Source: Gammaproteobacteria bacterium
GTDB taxonomy: Bacteria; Pseudomonadota; Gammaproteobacteria; Arenicellales; Poriferihabitantaceae
DNA length: 39,581 bases
NCBI GenBank assembly: GCA_030432755.1
Contig: JAUILZ010000027.1
Span: forward strand, 1 to 39,581
Direction of reading: 5' to 3'
The notes beneath the pieces are model-generated. The model searched no databases and was not told the DNA's origin. It saw only the letters and a program-made list of their open reading frames with translations. The position numbers and the translations under genes were made by a program. Each line of letters starts with the position of its first letter. Positions within the stretch are counted from its first letter, which is position 1. Below, piece by piece: positions 7,720 to 15,556 of the stretch.

Positions 7720-8592
7720 ATGGCAACCGTATCCAGCATCAAGAGGCCACCGCAAGACGGTGCCCGCGCCCGACCGCGCATGAGCAATGCCGGGCTCGAA
7801 TCCATTCACGAGGTGGAGGCGCTGGACCAGTACGGCGAACGCAAGACCGTCAACGTGGTGGGCGAGGTGCCGCTGACGATCAAGGTGGACGGCCAGGAAC
7901 TGGTCACCCTGATGACCCTGGGCGCGCGCCCGGAGCTGCTGGTCCTCGGCTACCTGCGCAACCAGACGCTGTTCAATCACCCGGGCGAAATCCGTTCCGT
8001 GATGGTGGACTGGGACCGTGAACTGGCGGAAGTGGAAACCGCGGACGGCAAGGGCATCACCGGCGTGGACACCAGCCGACGCACGGTGACCACCGGTTGC
8101 GGCCAGGGCACGATCCTGAGCTGCACCCTGGACAAGCTCTACGAGCACCGCGTCAAACCCGTCGAGATACGCCAGTCGGACATTTATAACGTGCTTGGCC
8201 AGATCCGCGACTACAACAAGACCTACCGCGCCGCCGGCTCGGTGCATGGTTGCGGGTTGTGCCAGGACGGCGAGGTACTCACCTTTGTCGAGGACGTGGG
8301 CCGGCACAATGCCATGGACACCATCTCCGGCGAGATGTGGCTCGACGACATCAGCGGCCATGACAAGATCTTCTATACCACCGGGCGACTGACCTCCGAG
8401 ATCGTGATGAAGGCGGCGCTCATGGGCATTCCGGTGCTGGTATCACGTAACGGCACTACCCACATGGGCCTCGAACTGGCCGAAGACCTCGGCGTCACCC
8501 TCATTGCCCGCGCCAAGAGCCGCCATTTCGTTGCGCTCAATTCCAGCAACCTGGTATTTGATGCCATCCCCAAACAGGCGCGTTTCGACTGA
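7720..8592 (+). CDS. fdhD: Formate dehydrogenase accessory sulfurtransferase FdhD
   Basis: FdhD transfers sulfur from a cysteine desulfurase to the bis-MGD cofactor, which is needed for formate dehydrogenase activity. This copy has 290 residues. The functional CxxC loop is Cys178-Gly-Leu-Cys181 (GCGLCQDGE), and VEDVGRHNAMD and TTGRLTSEIVMKA are family signatures. The N-terminus is about 20 residues longer than the family core; an ATG at codon 21 is an alternative start, and neither has a clear ribosome-binding site. It is transcribed away from the fdh accessory operon and is followed 33 bases later by the MBL-fold gene. The match is unambiguous. Confidence 0.95.
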   Translation: MATVSSIKRPPQDGARARPRMSNAGLESIHEVEALDQYGERKTVNVVGEVPLTIKVDGQELVTLMTLGARPELLVLGYLRNQTLFNHPGEIRSVMVDWDRELAEVETADGKGITGVDTSRRTVTTGCGQGTILSCTLDKLYEHRVKPVEIRQSDIYNVLGQIRDYNKTYRAAGSVHGCGLCQDGEVLTFVEDVGRHNAMDTISGEMWLDDISGHDKIFYTTGRLTSEIVMKAALMGIPVLVSRNGTTHMGLELAEDLGVTLIARAKSRHFVALNSSNLVFDAIPKQARFD

Positions 8593-8625
8593 TCGCCGGC
8601 ACCCGGCGCACCGGCGCCCGCCACC

Positions 8626-9654
8626 ATGACGGGACGACGCAGGCGCGACAGCACCCTGCTGGTCACGCTCGTGGCCGCCATCGCGCTCATCGTCATCTCG
8701 GGCTACCTGCATCCCAGTTTCCGCCGCCCCGAAGTGCCACCGGTGGCGGAGTGGCATGTCATCAACGTCAATGCCGGTGGCTACCTGGGCGATGCCAACC
8801 TGCTGCTTGTGGGTGACCAGGTGATCATGATCGATGCCGGCCTGCAGCCCGCCGGCTACGTCAGTGTCGTCCCCTACCTGTATGAAATCGGCGCGCTGAC
8901 TATCGACCACTTTTTCATTTCCAACCCCGACCCGGCGTTCTTCGAAGGCCTCGGCTCGGTGATGGAGAAAGGCATCACGGTGGAGAACCTGTACTACCAG
9001 CCAGTAGTGGGAGAAATCGGCGTCGAAGCCATGCAACCGGCCGTTGACGAGGCAGTGGATGGAAAACCCGGCGACGAAGTCCCACAAGAAGTGATGGATG
9101 CTCTGGCGTATTTTGACGCCTACCTGGATCACGCACGCGCAGAAGGCGTGGAAATGCATCCGGTAACCGATGGCTTCATACTGCCGCTTCCCAACAGCAC
9201 CCGGATCCGCGTCATCGCCGCCGGCGCCAGCGAACCCGAGACGGTCACCTACCACCCGGGTGATGCTTCGCTCGTGATGCGGTTCGAGCTGCCACGGTCA
9301 AGCGTGCTTTTCAGCGGCAACCCCGGGATGAACTTCGGAGAAGCGCTGGCATCGCGCGGGGATCTGCGATCGATGTTCCTCAAGGCGCCGTTGCCTGGCG
9401 GAGACACTCCGCCAGGCGCGTTCTACGACGCGGTCGATCCCGAATTCCTGCTGGTGCCTTCCGCCAAGCGCTACTGGTGCGGTGAAGATGGCGCGGTGGC
9501 CCGGCAATGGTCCATCGAACACGAAACCCCGACCTGGGTCACCGGCATCAACGGTCATATCCGCGTCATCTGGAACAAGCGCCAGGTCATGGTGCTGCCG
9601 CGCGGCATGAACGAAATGTGCAAGCTGCGTGAATTCGGTAATTACATCCGCTGA
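8626..9654 (+). CDS. Membrane-anchored ComEC-like metallo-beta-lactamase-fold protein with lost metal motif
   Basis: This 342-residue protein has one N-terminal membrane segment (about residues 9-28), so the body should be periplasmic. Residues 43-115 follow the start of ComEC/Rec2-type MBL domains (VINVNAGGYLGDANLLLV, then MIDAG and a YLYEIGALTIDHFFIS helix-strand pair). The metal-binding motif expected here, T-H-P-D-A-D-H, reads S-N-P-D-P-A-F at residues 99-105. Of the H-x-D-x-D-H ligands only Asp102 remains. Later MBL histidines are not obvious either. Hydrolase activity is therefore unlikely, and a binding or structural role is an inference. It is probably co-transcribed with fdhD (33-base gap). 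Confidence 0.75.
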   Translation: MTGRRRRDSTLLVTLVAAIALIVISGYLHPSFRRPEVPPVAEWHVINVNAGGYLGDANLLLVGDQVIMIDAGLQPAGYVSVVPYLYEIGALTIDHFFISNPDPAFFEGLGSVMEKGITVENLYYQPVVGEIGVEAMQPAVDEAVDGKPGDEVPQEVMDALAYFDAYLDHARAEGVEMHPVTDGFILPLPNSTRIRVIAAGASEPETVTYHPGDASLVMRFELPRSSVLFSGNPGMNFGEALASRGDLRSMFLKAPLPGGDTPPGAFYDAVDPEFLLVPSAKRYWCGEDGAVARQWSIEHETPTWVTGINGHIRVIWNKRQVMVLPRGMNEMCKLREFGNYIR

Positions 9655-9690
9655 AAATTGCGGGCGCCACGCGGATTCCGCGCTCTGACA

Positions 9691-9725
9691 CCGCCCCTCC
9701 AGGCGACGCGACGTTTCCGGGGCGG
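9691..9725. repeat. Inverted repeat CCGCCCC-N21-GGGGCGG
   Basis: Perfect 7-bp arms at 9691-9697 and 9719-9725 lie just after the MBL-like gene. It may form the hairpin of a terminator, but no T-tract follows on the plus strand. Confidence 0.35.
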
Positions 9726-9750
9726 CACAAACCGGATTTGTCGCCGTATC

Positions 9751-9767
9751 CCAACACTTTCTGTTGG
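9751..9767. repeat. Hairpin CCAACA-N5-TGTTGG
   Basis: A perfect 6-bp stem with a CTTTC loop follows a smaller ACAAA-N5-TTTGT repeat. It is part of the cluster of inverted repeats upstream of the sigma-54 promoter. Function is unknown. Confidence 0.35.
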
Positions 9768-9791
9768 ATTTGCCAAATTTTGTCAGCGCCG

Positions 9792-9803
9792 TTGGCCGGC
9801 CAA
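9792..9803. repeat. 12-bp perfect palindrome TTGGCCGGCCAA
   Basis: This is a self-complementary dodecamer immediately before the larger imperfect repeat at 9805-9833. It may bind a dimeric regulator. Confidence 0.35.
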
Positions 9804-9804
9804 A

Positions 9805-9833
9805 ATGTACCGGCTGTCGGCCATCCGATACAT
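9805..9833. promoter_or_regulatory. Candidate enhancer site ATGTACCGG-N11-CCGATACAT
   Basis: The 9-bp arms (9805-9813 and 9825-9833) are complementary at eight positions. Their centre lies about 60-75 bp before the GG-GC elements of the sigma-54 promoter. That is an acceptable place for a bacterial enhancer-binding protein, though natural sites are often further away. I do not recognise the regulator. Confidence 0.4.
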
Positions 9834-9880
9834 CTCGTTGATTTTAATGCTAATTAAATTGTCATTTGAATTGTCGTCCG

Positions 9881-9896
9881 TGGCATGAATTTTGCT
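9881..9896 (+). promoter_or_regulatory. Sigma-54 (RpoN) promoter
   Basis: TGGCATGAATTTTGCT matches the consensus TGGCACG-N4-TTGC(A/T) at every defined position except C to T at the sixth base. The invariant GG and GC are present with correct spacing. Transcription would start near 9907, about 24 bases before the ATG of the small membrane protein at 9931. Confidence 0.65.
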
Positions 9897-9930
9897 TTAT
9901 GACAAACAGGGGTTACTGAAACATCACGCA

Positions 9931-10122
9931 ATGACAAATATTACTATTACAAGACCAATGCGCAGCGAACTCGTCATCGACAACCGTCAGGTAACGGACG
10001 ACGGCCCGGCCCGCGCCGCCGTACAACCTGGAAACCTCAATACCTTCAAGCTGTGCGCCCAGGTTGGCGCGGTCGTATTTTGCGCCGCCGCGTGGGTATA
10101 TCTCCTGCGCCTGATTTTCTGA
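9931..10122 (+). CDS. Small C-tail-anchored membrane protein under a sigma-54 promoter
   Basis: The frame encodes 63 residues: a polar, partly disordered N-terminal ~40, then one hydrophobic segment running to the last residue (VGAVVFCAAAWVYLLRLIF). That layout fits a tail-anchored or single-pass inner-membrane peptide. I do not recognise the family. I choose the ATG at 9931, because earlier in-frame starts (TTG at 9892) fall inside the promoter. An internal ATG at 9958 is possible, and no strong ribosome-binding site is seen. It converges with hemN, 27 bases away. Support comes mainly from the promoter and the clean membrane segment. Confidence 0.55.
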   Translation: MTNITITRPMRSELVIDNRQVTDDGPARAAVQPGNLNTFKLCAQVGAVVFCAAAWVYLLRLIF

Positions 10123-10149
10123 ACAGTCTCCCGCGCTTCGGCTCGGGGT

Positions 10150-11586
10150 TCATACCGTTCGGGAAAACCTCGCCGGTGCATCGGTGCCGCGATAGCGATC
10201 GAACAGCATCGCCACGTTTCGGACCAGGAACCGGCCCCGTGGCGTCACACTGAGCAGGCGCTCGCCGGATTCCACCAGCCCGTCTTCCGCCATCCGCGTT
10301 AGCCCCTCGCGCGCTTCCGGAAAAGCCGCCTCGAAGGTCATGCCGTGGGCGGCGGCGAAGGCCACCTTGTCCACCTTGCCGTGGCACATGATATCCATGA
10401 TCACCGCACGCCGGACACGATCGTCCTTGCTGATGGCGATGCCACGCTCCAGCGGCAGATGGCCGGCGTTTACCGCGGCGTAATACGCCGGCAGGTCCTT
10501 GCGGTTCTGGTACAGGCAGTCACCGAGCTCGCCTATGGCGCTGACTCCCATCCCCAGCAGTTCACAGTCACTGTGCGTCGTGTATCCCTGGAAGCTGCGC
10601 CGCAGTGATCCATCGTCCAGGGCCTTTACCAGGGGATCGTTTGGCAGGGCGAAGTGATCCATGCCGATATGGACGTAGCCCGCTTCCGACAGCATGTCTA
10701 TGGTCAGTTGCTGCAGCGCGAGCCTGTCCTCCACGGATGGCAGCGTCGCGGCGTCGATCCTTCGCTGTGGCGCGAACCGCTCCGGCAGGTGCGCGTACTG
10801 GTATATCGACAAACGGTCCGGCAGGCATTCGATGACCTGTTCGATCGTCCGGCGGAAACTCCCGACGGTCTGCAGCGGGAGGCCATAGATCAGGTCGAAA
10901 TTGATGGAGCGAACGCCCGCGCTGCGCGCGCCTGCGACCAGGGCTGCAATATGCCCCGCATCCTGGACCCGGTGGACCGCCTTCTGCACGTCCGGATCGA
11001 AGTCCTGGACTCCGATACTGAAACGGTTGAACCCGATATCGGCCAACGCGCCAACGTCCGCAGTATCCACGGTACGCGGATCGATCTCGATCGAAAAGTC
11101 GTGATCAGGATCATCGTGATCCAGGGAAAAGCGCCTGCCGACCTGCTCCACCAGCGAGCGAATCTGACCGCTGTCGAAAAACGTGGGCGTGCCGCCACCC
11201 AGGTGGAACTGGCGCACCCGTCGCGCACCGCCGAGCCTTGCGCGCCAGAGATCCATTTCGCGGTAGAGGACATCGAGATACTCGATTCCGCGCTCGCGAT
11301 TGCGGGTCAGCACCTTGTTGCAACCGCAGTAGAAACACAGGTGCTGGCAGAACGGCAGGTGGAGATAGATCGACAGGTCGCCGGCCGGGTCTGCGCCATC
11401 GGGTTGGTCAAGACTGCGCGCCAGGTCGGCTTCGCCGAAACCGTCGACGAAGTCCACGGCGGTGGGATAGGAGGTATAGCGCGGCCCCATGGACGGATAG
11501 CGACTGACGAGTTCGCGTATTTCCGTTGAATCGAACTGCATCCTCGAAGTGACTTGCGACATGGCCGATGCGGCAGGATTGTTCAC
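10150..11586 (-). CDS. hemN: Oxygen-independent coproporphyrinogen III oxidase
   Basis: HemN is a radical-SAM enzyme that decarboxylates coproporphyrinogen III to protoporphyrinogen IX without oxygen, supplying haem when the cbb3 oxidase is expressed. The protein has 478 residues as drawn. The radical-SAM ligands are Cys80, Cys84 and Cys87, with the HemN-specific Cys89 (PFCQHLCFYCGCNK). GGGTPTFF and the TIM-barrel strands follow, then the HemN C-terminal domain. The drawn start is a GTG overlapping the stop of the upstream TauE-like gene (GTGA). ATG codons at residues 9 and 16 are alternatives, and none has a good Shine-Dalgarno sequence. It is the last gene of the cco operon. Confidence 0.95.
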   Translation of the reverse strand: MNNPAASAMSQVTSRMQFDSTEIRELVSRYPSMGPRYTSYPTAVDFVDGFGEADLARSLDQPDGADPAGDLSIYLHLPFCQHLCFYCGCNKVLTRNRERGIEYLDVLYREMDLWRARLGGARRVRQFHLGGGTPTFFDSGQIRSLVEQVGRRFSLDHDDPDHDFSIEIDPRTVDTADVGALADIGFNRFSIGVQDFDPDVQKAVHRVQDAGHIAALVAGARSAGVRSINFDLIYGLPLQTVGSFRRTIEQVIECLPDRLSIYQYAHLPERFAPQRRIDAATLPSVEDRLALQQLTIDMLSEAGYVHIGMDHFALPNDPLVKALDDGSLRRSFQGYTTHSDCELLGMGVSAIGELGDCLYQNRKDLPAYYAAVNAGHLPLERGIAISKDDRVRRAVIMDIMCHGKVDKVAFAAAHGMTFEAAFPEAREGLTRMAEDGLVESGERLLSVTPRGRFLVRNVAMLFDRYRGTDAPARFSRTV

Positions 11587-12290
11587 GGGTGGTGGTATCC
11601 GTGTGAAAGCGTCAGTCCGGTGAACATCGCCGCGCCGAACAACATGATGAGCGATCCCGCGACCTGTCTTACTACCGGTTTACGCAGCAACCCGGCTTCA
11701 CCTCCGAGGTAGCCCGCCGCGATCACCATCGGCAACGTGCCGAGTCCGAAAGCGCCCATCGCCAGCGCCCCCGTCAGCGGCCGGCCACTCGCCATTACCA
11801 GCGCGAGCGCTGAATACACCAGCCCGCAGGGCATCCATCCCCAGATCGCGCCCACCCCGAGTGCACGGCGGTAACCCGTGATCGGCAGCAGCCTCCTGGT
11901 GAGTGGCGAAATGCGCCGCCACAGCTGCAGCCCGAGGCGCTCGATCGGCGCGAGCGCATTCCACCAGCCGGTCAGGTAGAGGCCGAGGAGAACCATGAAC
12001 AGACCGCCGAGCAACTGCGCCACGGAGCGGGCGGTTTCCTGGCCGAGAAGGCCCATCAGCGTCACTCCCGCGAACGCGACGATGCCGCCCGCAGCCATGT
12101 AGGATCCGATCCTTCCCGCGTGATAGGCCAGGGTGATCGACCAGCGCCGGCGCGGCGCGTGGTCGACCGGCGCGGACACGGTGGCGGCGTGCAGCATCCC
12201 CGCGATGCCGCCGCACATGGCGAGGCAATGCAGTGATCCCAGCAGGCCCAGGATGAACGCGGTGATGATGACCAGGCCGTCCACGCTCAT
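11583..12290 (-). CDS. TauE/SafE-type membrane protein of cbb3 oxidase loci
   Basis: This is a 235-residue polytopic protein with about six hydrophobic segments and the family opening GLLGSLHCLAMCGGIAGML, whose two cysteines flank a Met-rich turn. A second conserved patch (GAIWGWMPCGLVYSAL) sits near residue 150. The family name suggests sulfite export, but copies placed between ccoH/ccoS and hemN are better explained as helpers of oxidase assembly or copper handling. That is inference from position. It overlaps ccoH by four bases (ATGA) and hemN by four, so all are translationally coupled. Confidence 0.85.
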   Translation of the reverse strand: MSVDGLVIITAFILGLLGSLHCLAMCGGIAGMLHAATVSAPVDHAPRRRWSITLAYHAGRIGSYMAAGGIVAFAGVTLMGLLGQETARSVAQLLGGLFMVLLGLYLTGWWNALAPIERLGLQLWRRISPLTRRLLPITGYRRALGVGAIWGWMPCGLVYSALALVMASGRPLTGALAMGAFGLGTLPMVIAAGYLGGEAGLLRKPVVRQVAGSLIMLFGAAMFTGLTLSHGYHHP

Positions 12291-12790
12291 ATCGCCTGCA
12301 ATGCGACGATGACATCACCCGGCAGCTCCGCCTCGCCGGACACGCGCCAGCGCCCGGTTTCGAGTTGCAGGAACCAGCGCCCCGACGCTTCGCCATCCAG
12401 GGCGCCACGATAACGTCCGTCCGGACCCAGGGTGAGTTGCACCGAGCGGTCCAGCCCGGAGCGCGTCCGATGCAGGAAGCGAAGCTCCAGCGTGGCAGGC
12501 ACCAGCAGTTTGCCGTCGTGACGGAGGTCGACGACGACATCACGTTGCGACACCGCGAGGGAGGCCTCGATGCCGTGCTGCCTCGCCAGGCGGTCGCGTT
12601 CCAGGACGCGGTTGATCTCCTTGCCGTGACGGTAGTAGTCGTCCACCACCAGCCCGTCCCAGCTGCGTATCGACAGCGTAAGCAGCACCGCGCCAACCAC
12701 CACCGCGGACAGCGGGATGGCAATCACCATCCAGACCATGGGCTCGCGGTACCAGCGACGCGGCGCGGACGTGTCAGGGGCTTGATTCAT
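12287..12790 (-). CDS. ccoH: cbb3 oxidase assembly protein CcoH (FixH family)
   Basis: This 167-residue protein has a single N-terminal membrane helix (about residues 17-40) and a periplasmic domain. It carries the family motif DDYYRHGKEINRVLERD just after the helix. FixH/CcoH helps late assembly of the cbb3 complex. The start ATG overlaps the ccoG stop by four bases (ATGA, 12787-12790), and the end overlaps the TauE-like gene. Length and motif agree with the family. Confidence 0.92.
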   Translation of the reverse strand: MNQAPDTSAPRRWYREPMVWMVIAIPLSAVVVGAVLLTLSIRSWDGLVVDDYYRHGKEINRVLERDRLARQHGIEASLAVSQRDVVVDLRHDGKLLVPATLELRFLHRTRSGLDRSVQLTLGPDGRYRGALDGEASGRWFLQLETGRWRVSGEAELPGDVIVALQAI

Positions 12791-14166
12791 AGCGGTTTCA
12801 GAAATCGCGCCTCGTCCTCGTTGACCACCAGGGGATCATCCTCCGCCACCACCCGGAAGCGGAGCTCCGTCGACGGGCGCTTCAGGTCCACCGGGTCGAT
12901 CTGGACGCTGGTCGTGATTTCCGCCACCTCGCCTGAGCCGATCTCGCGGTCGGTGTCAGCGTTCACGTAGACCCCTGGAAGACCTTCCACCTCGACCCGG
13001 AACCGGTGTGCCTCGTGATGCTTGTTGAGGATCTTCAGGGTGTAGACGTTTTCCACGAGGCCCTTGTCGGTGACGCGGTAGAGCACGTTGCGATCGCGGA
13101 TGATGTCGAGCTCCACCGGAGCGCGGTTGAGCATGCCGTAGACCAGCGCGCCAACCAGTGCCAACAGGATCACCCCGTAGATGATCACCCGGGGCCTGAC
13201 CAGGCGGGTGGTGCCGGATTCGAGTGCATTCTCCGTGGTGTAACGGATCAAGCCCTTCGGATAGGACATCTTGTCCATGACCTGGTCGCAGACATCCACG
13301 CAAGCGGCGCAGCCGATGCACTGGTACTGCAGCCCGTCGCGGATATCGATGCCGGTGGGACAGACCTGGACGCAGAGCGTGCAGTCGATGCAACTGCCAA
13401 GCCCCAGCTTCTCCGGGTCATCGCTCCGGCGGCGCCCGCCACGGGGCTCGCCTCGTCGCTCGTCGTAGGAAATGATGAGCGTATTGCGGTCGAACATCGC
13501 GCTCTGGAAACGCGCGTAGGGGCACATGTAGATGCAGACCTGCTCACGCAGCCAGCCCGCATTGCCGTAGGTGGCGAACGCGTAGAACAACACCCAGAAG
13601 GTCTCCCACGGGCCGGTGGAAAACGTCAGGATCTTGCTCCCGAGCTCCAGGATCGGGGTGAAGTAGCCGACGAAGGTATAGCCCGTCCAGAGTGAGAACA
13701 GGATCCAGATTCCATGCTTGGTGAAGCGAAGGCGAAACTTGTGCGCGTCCATCGGGCGCTTGTCGAGCTTGATGCGCTGGTTGCGATCACCCTCGATGCG
13801 GCGCTCGATCCACATGAACACCTCCGTCCACACGGTCTGCGGGCAGGCATAGCCGCACCACAGGCGCCCCGCGATCGCCGTAAAGAAAAACAGGGATAAC
13901 GCGGCGACGATGAGCAGGCCGGCAAGGAAGATGAAATCCTGGGGCCAGAGCACCAGGCCGAAGATATAGAACTTGCGTGCCGGCATGTCGAACAGCACCG
14001 CCTGGCGACCGTCCCAGGGAATCCACGGCACGATGTAATAGAGCCCAAGCAACACCAGCACCGCTGCGACGCGCAGGGTGGCGAAGGTGCCGGTGACCTG
14101 GCGGGGATGAATGGTCTGGCGCTTCTCGTACAGTTCCTGCTGAAGCGGGGTGGTGCTCCCTTCCAT
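12787..14166 (-). CDS. ccoG: cbb3 oxidase accessory protein CcoG (FixG/RdxA family)
   Basis: This is a 459-residue inner-membrane Fe-S protein. Several membrane helices occupy residues ~30-210, with CGYACPQTVWTEVFMWIER as an NapH-like loop. Two [4Fe-4S] motifs follow at Cys259/262/265/269 and Cys283/286/289/293, then another helix (~320-340) and the FixG C-terminal Ig-like domain. CcoG is thought to reduce copper for delivery to the oxidase. It follows the small ccoP-distal gene directly (ATG at 14166, previous stop at 14167) and is coupled to ccoH. Confidence 0.96.
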   Translation of the reverse strand: MEGSTTPLQQELYEKRQTIHPRQVTGTFATLRVAAVLVLLGLYYIVPWIPWDGRQAVLFDMPARKFYIFGLVLWPQDFIFLAGLLIVAALSLFFFTAIAGRLWCGYACPQTVWTEVFMWIERRIEGDRNQRIKLDKRPMDAHKFRLRFTKHGIWILFSLWTGYTFVGYFTPILELGSKILTFSTGPWETFWVLFYAFATYGNAGWLREQVCIYMCPYARFQSAMFDRNTLIISYDERRGEPRGGRRRSDDPEKLGLGSCIDCTLCVQVCPTGIDIRDGLQYQCIGCAACVDVCDQVMDKMSYPKGLIRYTTENALESGTTRLVRPRVIIYGVILLALVGALVYGMLNRAPVELDIIRDRNVLYRVTDKGLVENVYTLKILNKHHEAHRFRVEVEGLPGVYVNADTDREIGSGEVAEITTSVQIDPVDLKRPSTELRFRVVAEDDPLVVNEDEARFLKPL

Positions 14167-14451
14167 CTACAGCCTCGGCTCCTCCCGGGGATGATCCTGA
14201 TTGGCGCCGGGTTCGGGTGTGCGAAATATGTAGAGAGCAAAGAAGGCGGTAACGATCCCGCCAAGCCACAGGAACAGGAAAACGATGCTGTAGCCGCTAA
14301 GGCGCGAGCCCGCGTCTATGCCCGCCTCGTCCATCAGCGTCCAGGGATCGACGAAGGCAAACAGGATCCCGGACGACAACCCGGCCACCAGAAAGGACGG
14401 CCACAGGATGGCGATCAGCCCCCTGCCCCGGGTGGAACGCACCTTTTTCAT
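14167..14451 (-). CDS. Small two-helix membrane protein between ccoP and ccoG
   Basis: This 94-residue protein has two hydrophobic helices (about residues 10-33 and 52-75), a basic N-terminus and a charged, Pro-rich C-terminus. I know of no assigned function. It lies 10 bases after ccoP and directly abuts ccoG, so it is made with the oxidase and may help its assembly or stability. No cysteine, haem or metal motif is visible. Confidence 0.8.
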   Translation of the reverse strand: MKKVRSTRGRGLIAILWPSFLVAGLSSGILFAFVDPWTLMDEAGIDAGSRLSGYSIVFLFLWLGGIVTAFFALYIFRTPEPGANQDHPREEPRL

Positions 14452-14461
14452 GTCGTGCCCG

Positions 14462-15361
14462 TTACTCCGACTCGCTGATGCTGCCGAGGTAGGCCGTGAG
14501 GAGGTGGATCTGGCTCTCGTTGAGCTGTCCCTCGAAGGCGGGCATCACGCCATTGCGGCCCAGGGCAACGCTTTGCCGAATCGCACCCAGGGAACCGCCG
14601 TAAAGCCAGACATTGTCCGTGAGATCCGGGGCGCCGAGCATGGGATTGCCCTTGCCCTCCGGACCGTGGCAGGCGGCGCACAGGGTGTTGTAATGCTGCT
14701 GGCCGGGCGCCACGAGCGCCGGGTTGATCGGATCTCGCGTCAACGAGTAGACATACTCCGACACCTGCTCGACACCGCTCTGGCCGAGGGCGCTCTCCCA
14801 GGGGGGCATCACCGCGTTTCGTCCGCCGGCAATGGTGGTCTTGATGGCATCCGCTTCGCCGCCCCAGAGCCAGTCGTGGTCGCGCAGGTTGGGAAAACCC
14901 GTGGCGCCGCGCGCGTCCGCGCCATGACAAAGGGCGCAGTTGGTGGCGAACAGGCGCTTGGCGGTGCCCATGGCCGCGACGTCCTGCTCCAGCACGTCCA
15001 GCGAGGTGGCGAGGTAGGCGTCGTACAGCGGCTTGAAGGAGGCCTCCGCGGCCTGGACCTCGTTGTCGTAACGCCCCTTGGATGTCCAGCCGAGGAAGCC
15101 GGGAAAACTCCCCAGGCCCGGGTAGAGCAACAGGTAGGCTGCGCCGAACACCAGGGTGATGTAGAACATGTTGAGCCACCAGCGCGGCAGCGGATTGTTG
15201 TACTCCTCGAGGTCCTCGTCCCAGACATGGTCCGTGGTCTCGGTCTCACCCGGAGGCTTCGACGTCGTATTGAGATAGACCAGGACGACGCAGAAGACGA
15301 GGCCAAGCACCACCGGGATGATGATGTACCAGCTCCAGAACGGATGGACGAAATCGGGCAT
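14462..15361 (-). CDS. ccoP: cbb3 cytochrome c oxidase subunit III, dihaem CcoP
   Basis: This is a 299-residue membrane-anchored dihaem cytochrome c that feeds electrons towards CcoO/CcoN. Two N-terminal membrane helices (about residues 10-30 and 62-80) are separated by a loop with HVWDEDLEEYNNPLPRWW, typical of CcoP. Haem sites are Cys142-x2-Cys145-His146 and Cys228-x2-Cys231-His232. Met-containing MPPW and MPAF segments supply the distal ligands. It lies three bases after ccoQ. Confidence 0.97.
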   Translation of the reverse strand: MPDFVHPFWSWYIIIPVVLGLVFCVVLVYLNTTSKPPGETETTDHVWDEDLEEYNNPLPRWWLNMFYITLVFGAAYLLLYPGLGSFPGFLGWTSKGRYDNEVQAAEASFKPLYDAYLATSLDVLEQDVAAMGTAKRLFATNCALCHGADARGATGFPNLRDHDWLWGGEADAIKTTIAGGRNAVMPPWESALGQSGVEQVSEYVYSLTRDPINPALVAPGQQHYNTLCAACHGPEGKGNPMLGAPDLTDNVWLYGGSLGAIRQSVALGRNGVMPAFEGQLNESQIHLLTAYLGSISESE

Positions 15362-15364
15362 GGT

Positions 15365-15541
15365 TCAGTCTCCTGTACGCGCCTGGTTGGGTTCGACCGG
15401 AACGGACTGCGTGGAGTCGTCTTCCAGCGGCAAGTTGGCTGCTTCATCAAAATCCTGCTTGCGCCGGCTGCTCCAGGCCCAGGCGATGATGCCGAGAAAG
15501 GTGACCAGCAATGCGATGGTCCAGATGATATGGAACGTCAT
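15365..15541 (-). CDS. ccoQ: cbb3 oxidase small subunit CcoQ
   Basis: This short gene encodes 58 residues, beginning MTFHIIWTIALLVTFLGI. One membrane helix (residues 5-22) ends in AWAWSSRRKQDFDEAA, the usual CcoQ pattern of Trp residues then a basic and acidic tail. CcoQ (FixQ) stabilises the interaction of CcoP with the CcoNO core. Its position between ccoO (15 bases away) and ccoP (3 bases away) confirms the call. Confidence 0.93.
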   Translation of the reverse strand: MTFHIIWTIALLVTFLGIIAWAWSSRRKQDFDEAANLPLEDDSTQSVPVEPNQARTGD

Positions 15542-15556
15542 GTCGGATCCTCCTCG

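Noticed and set aside
9834..9860. Possible FNR site starting TTGATTTTAAT before the small membrane gene
   Set aside because: Only one half-site matches; the other arm lacks ATCAA.
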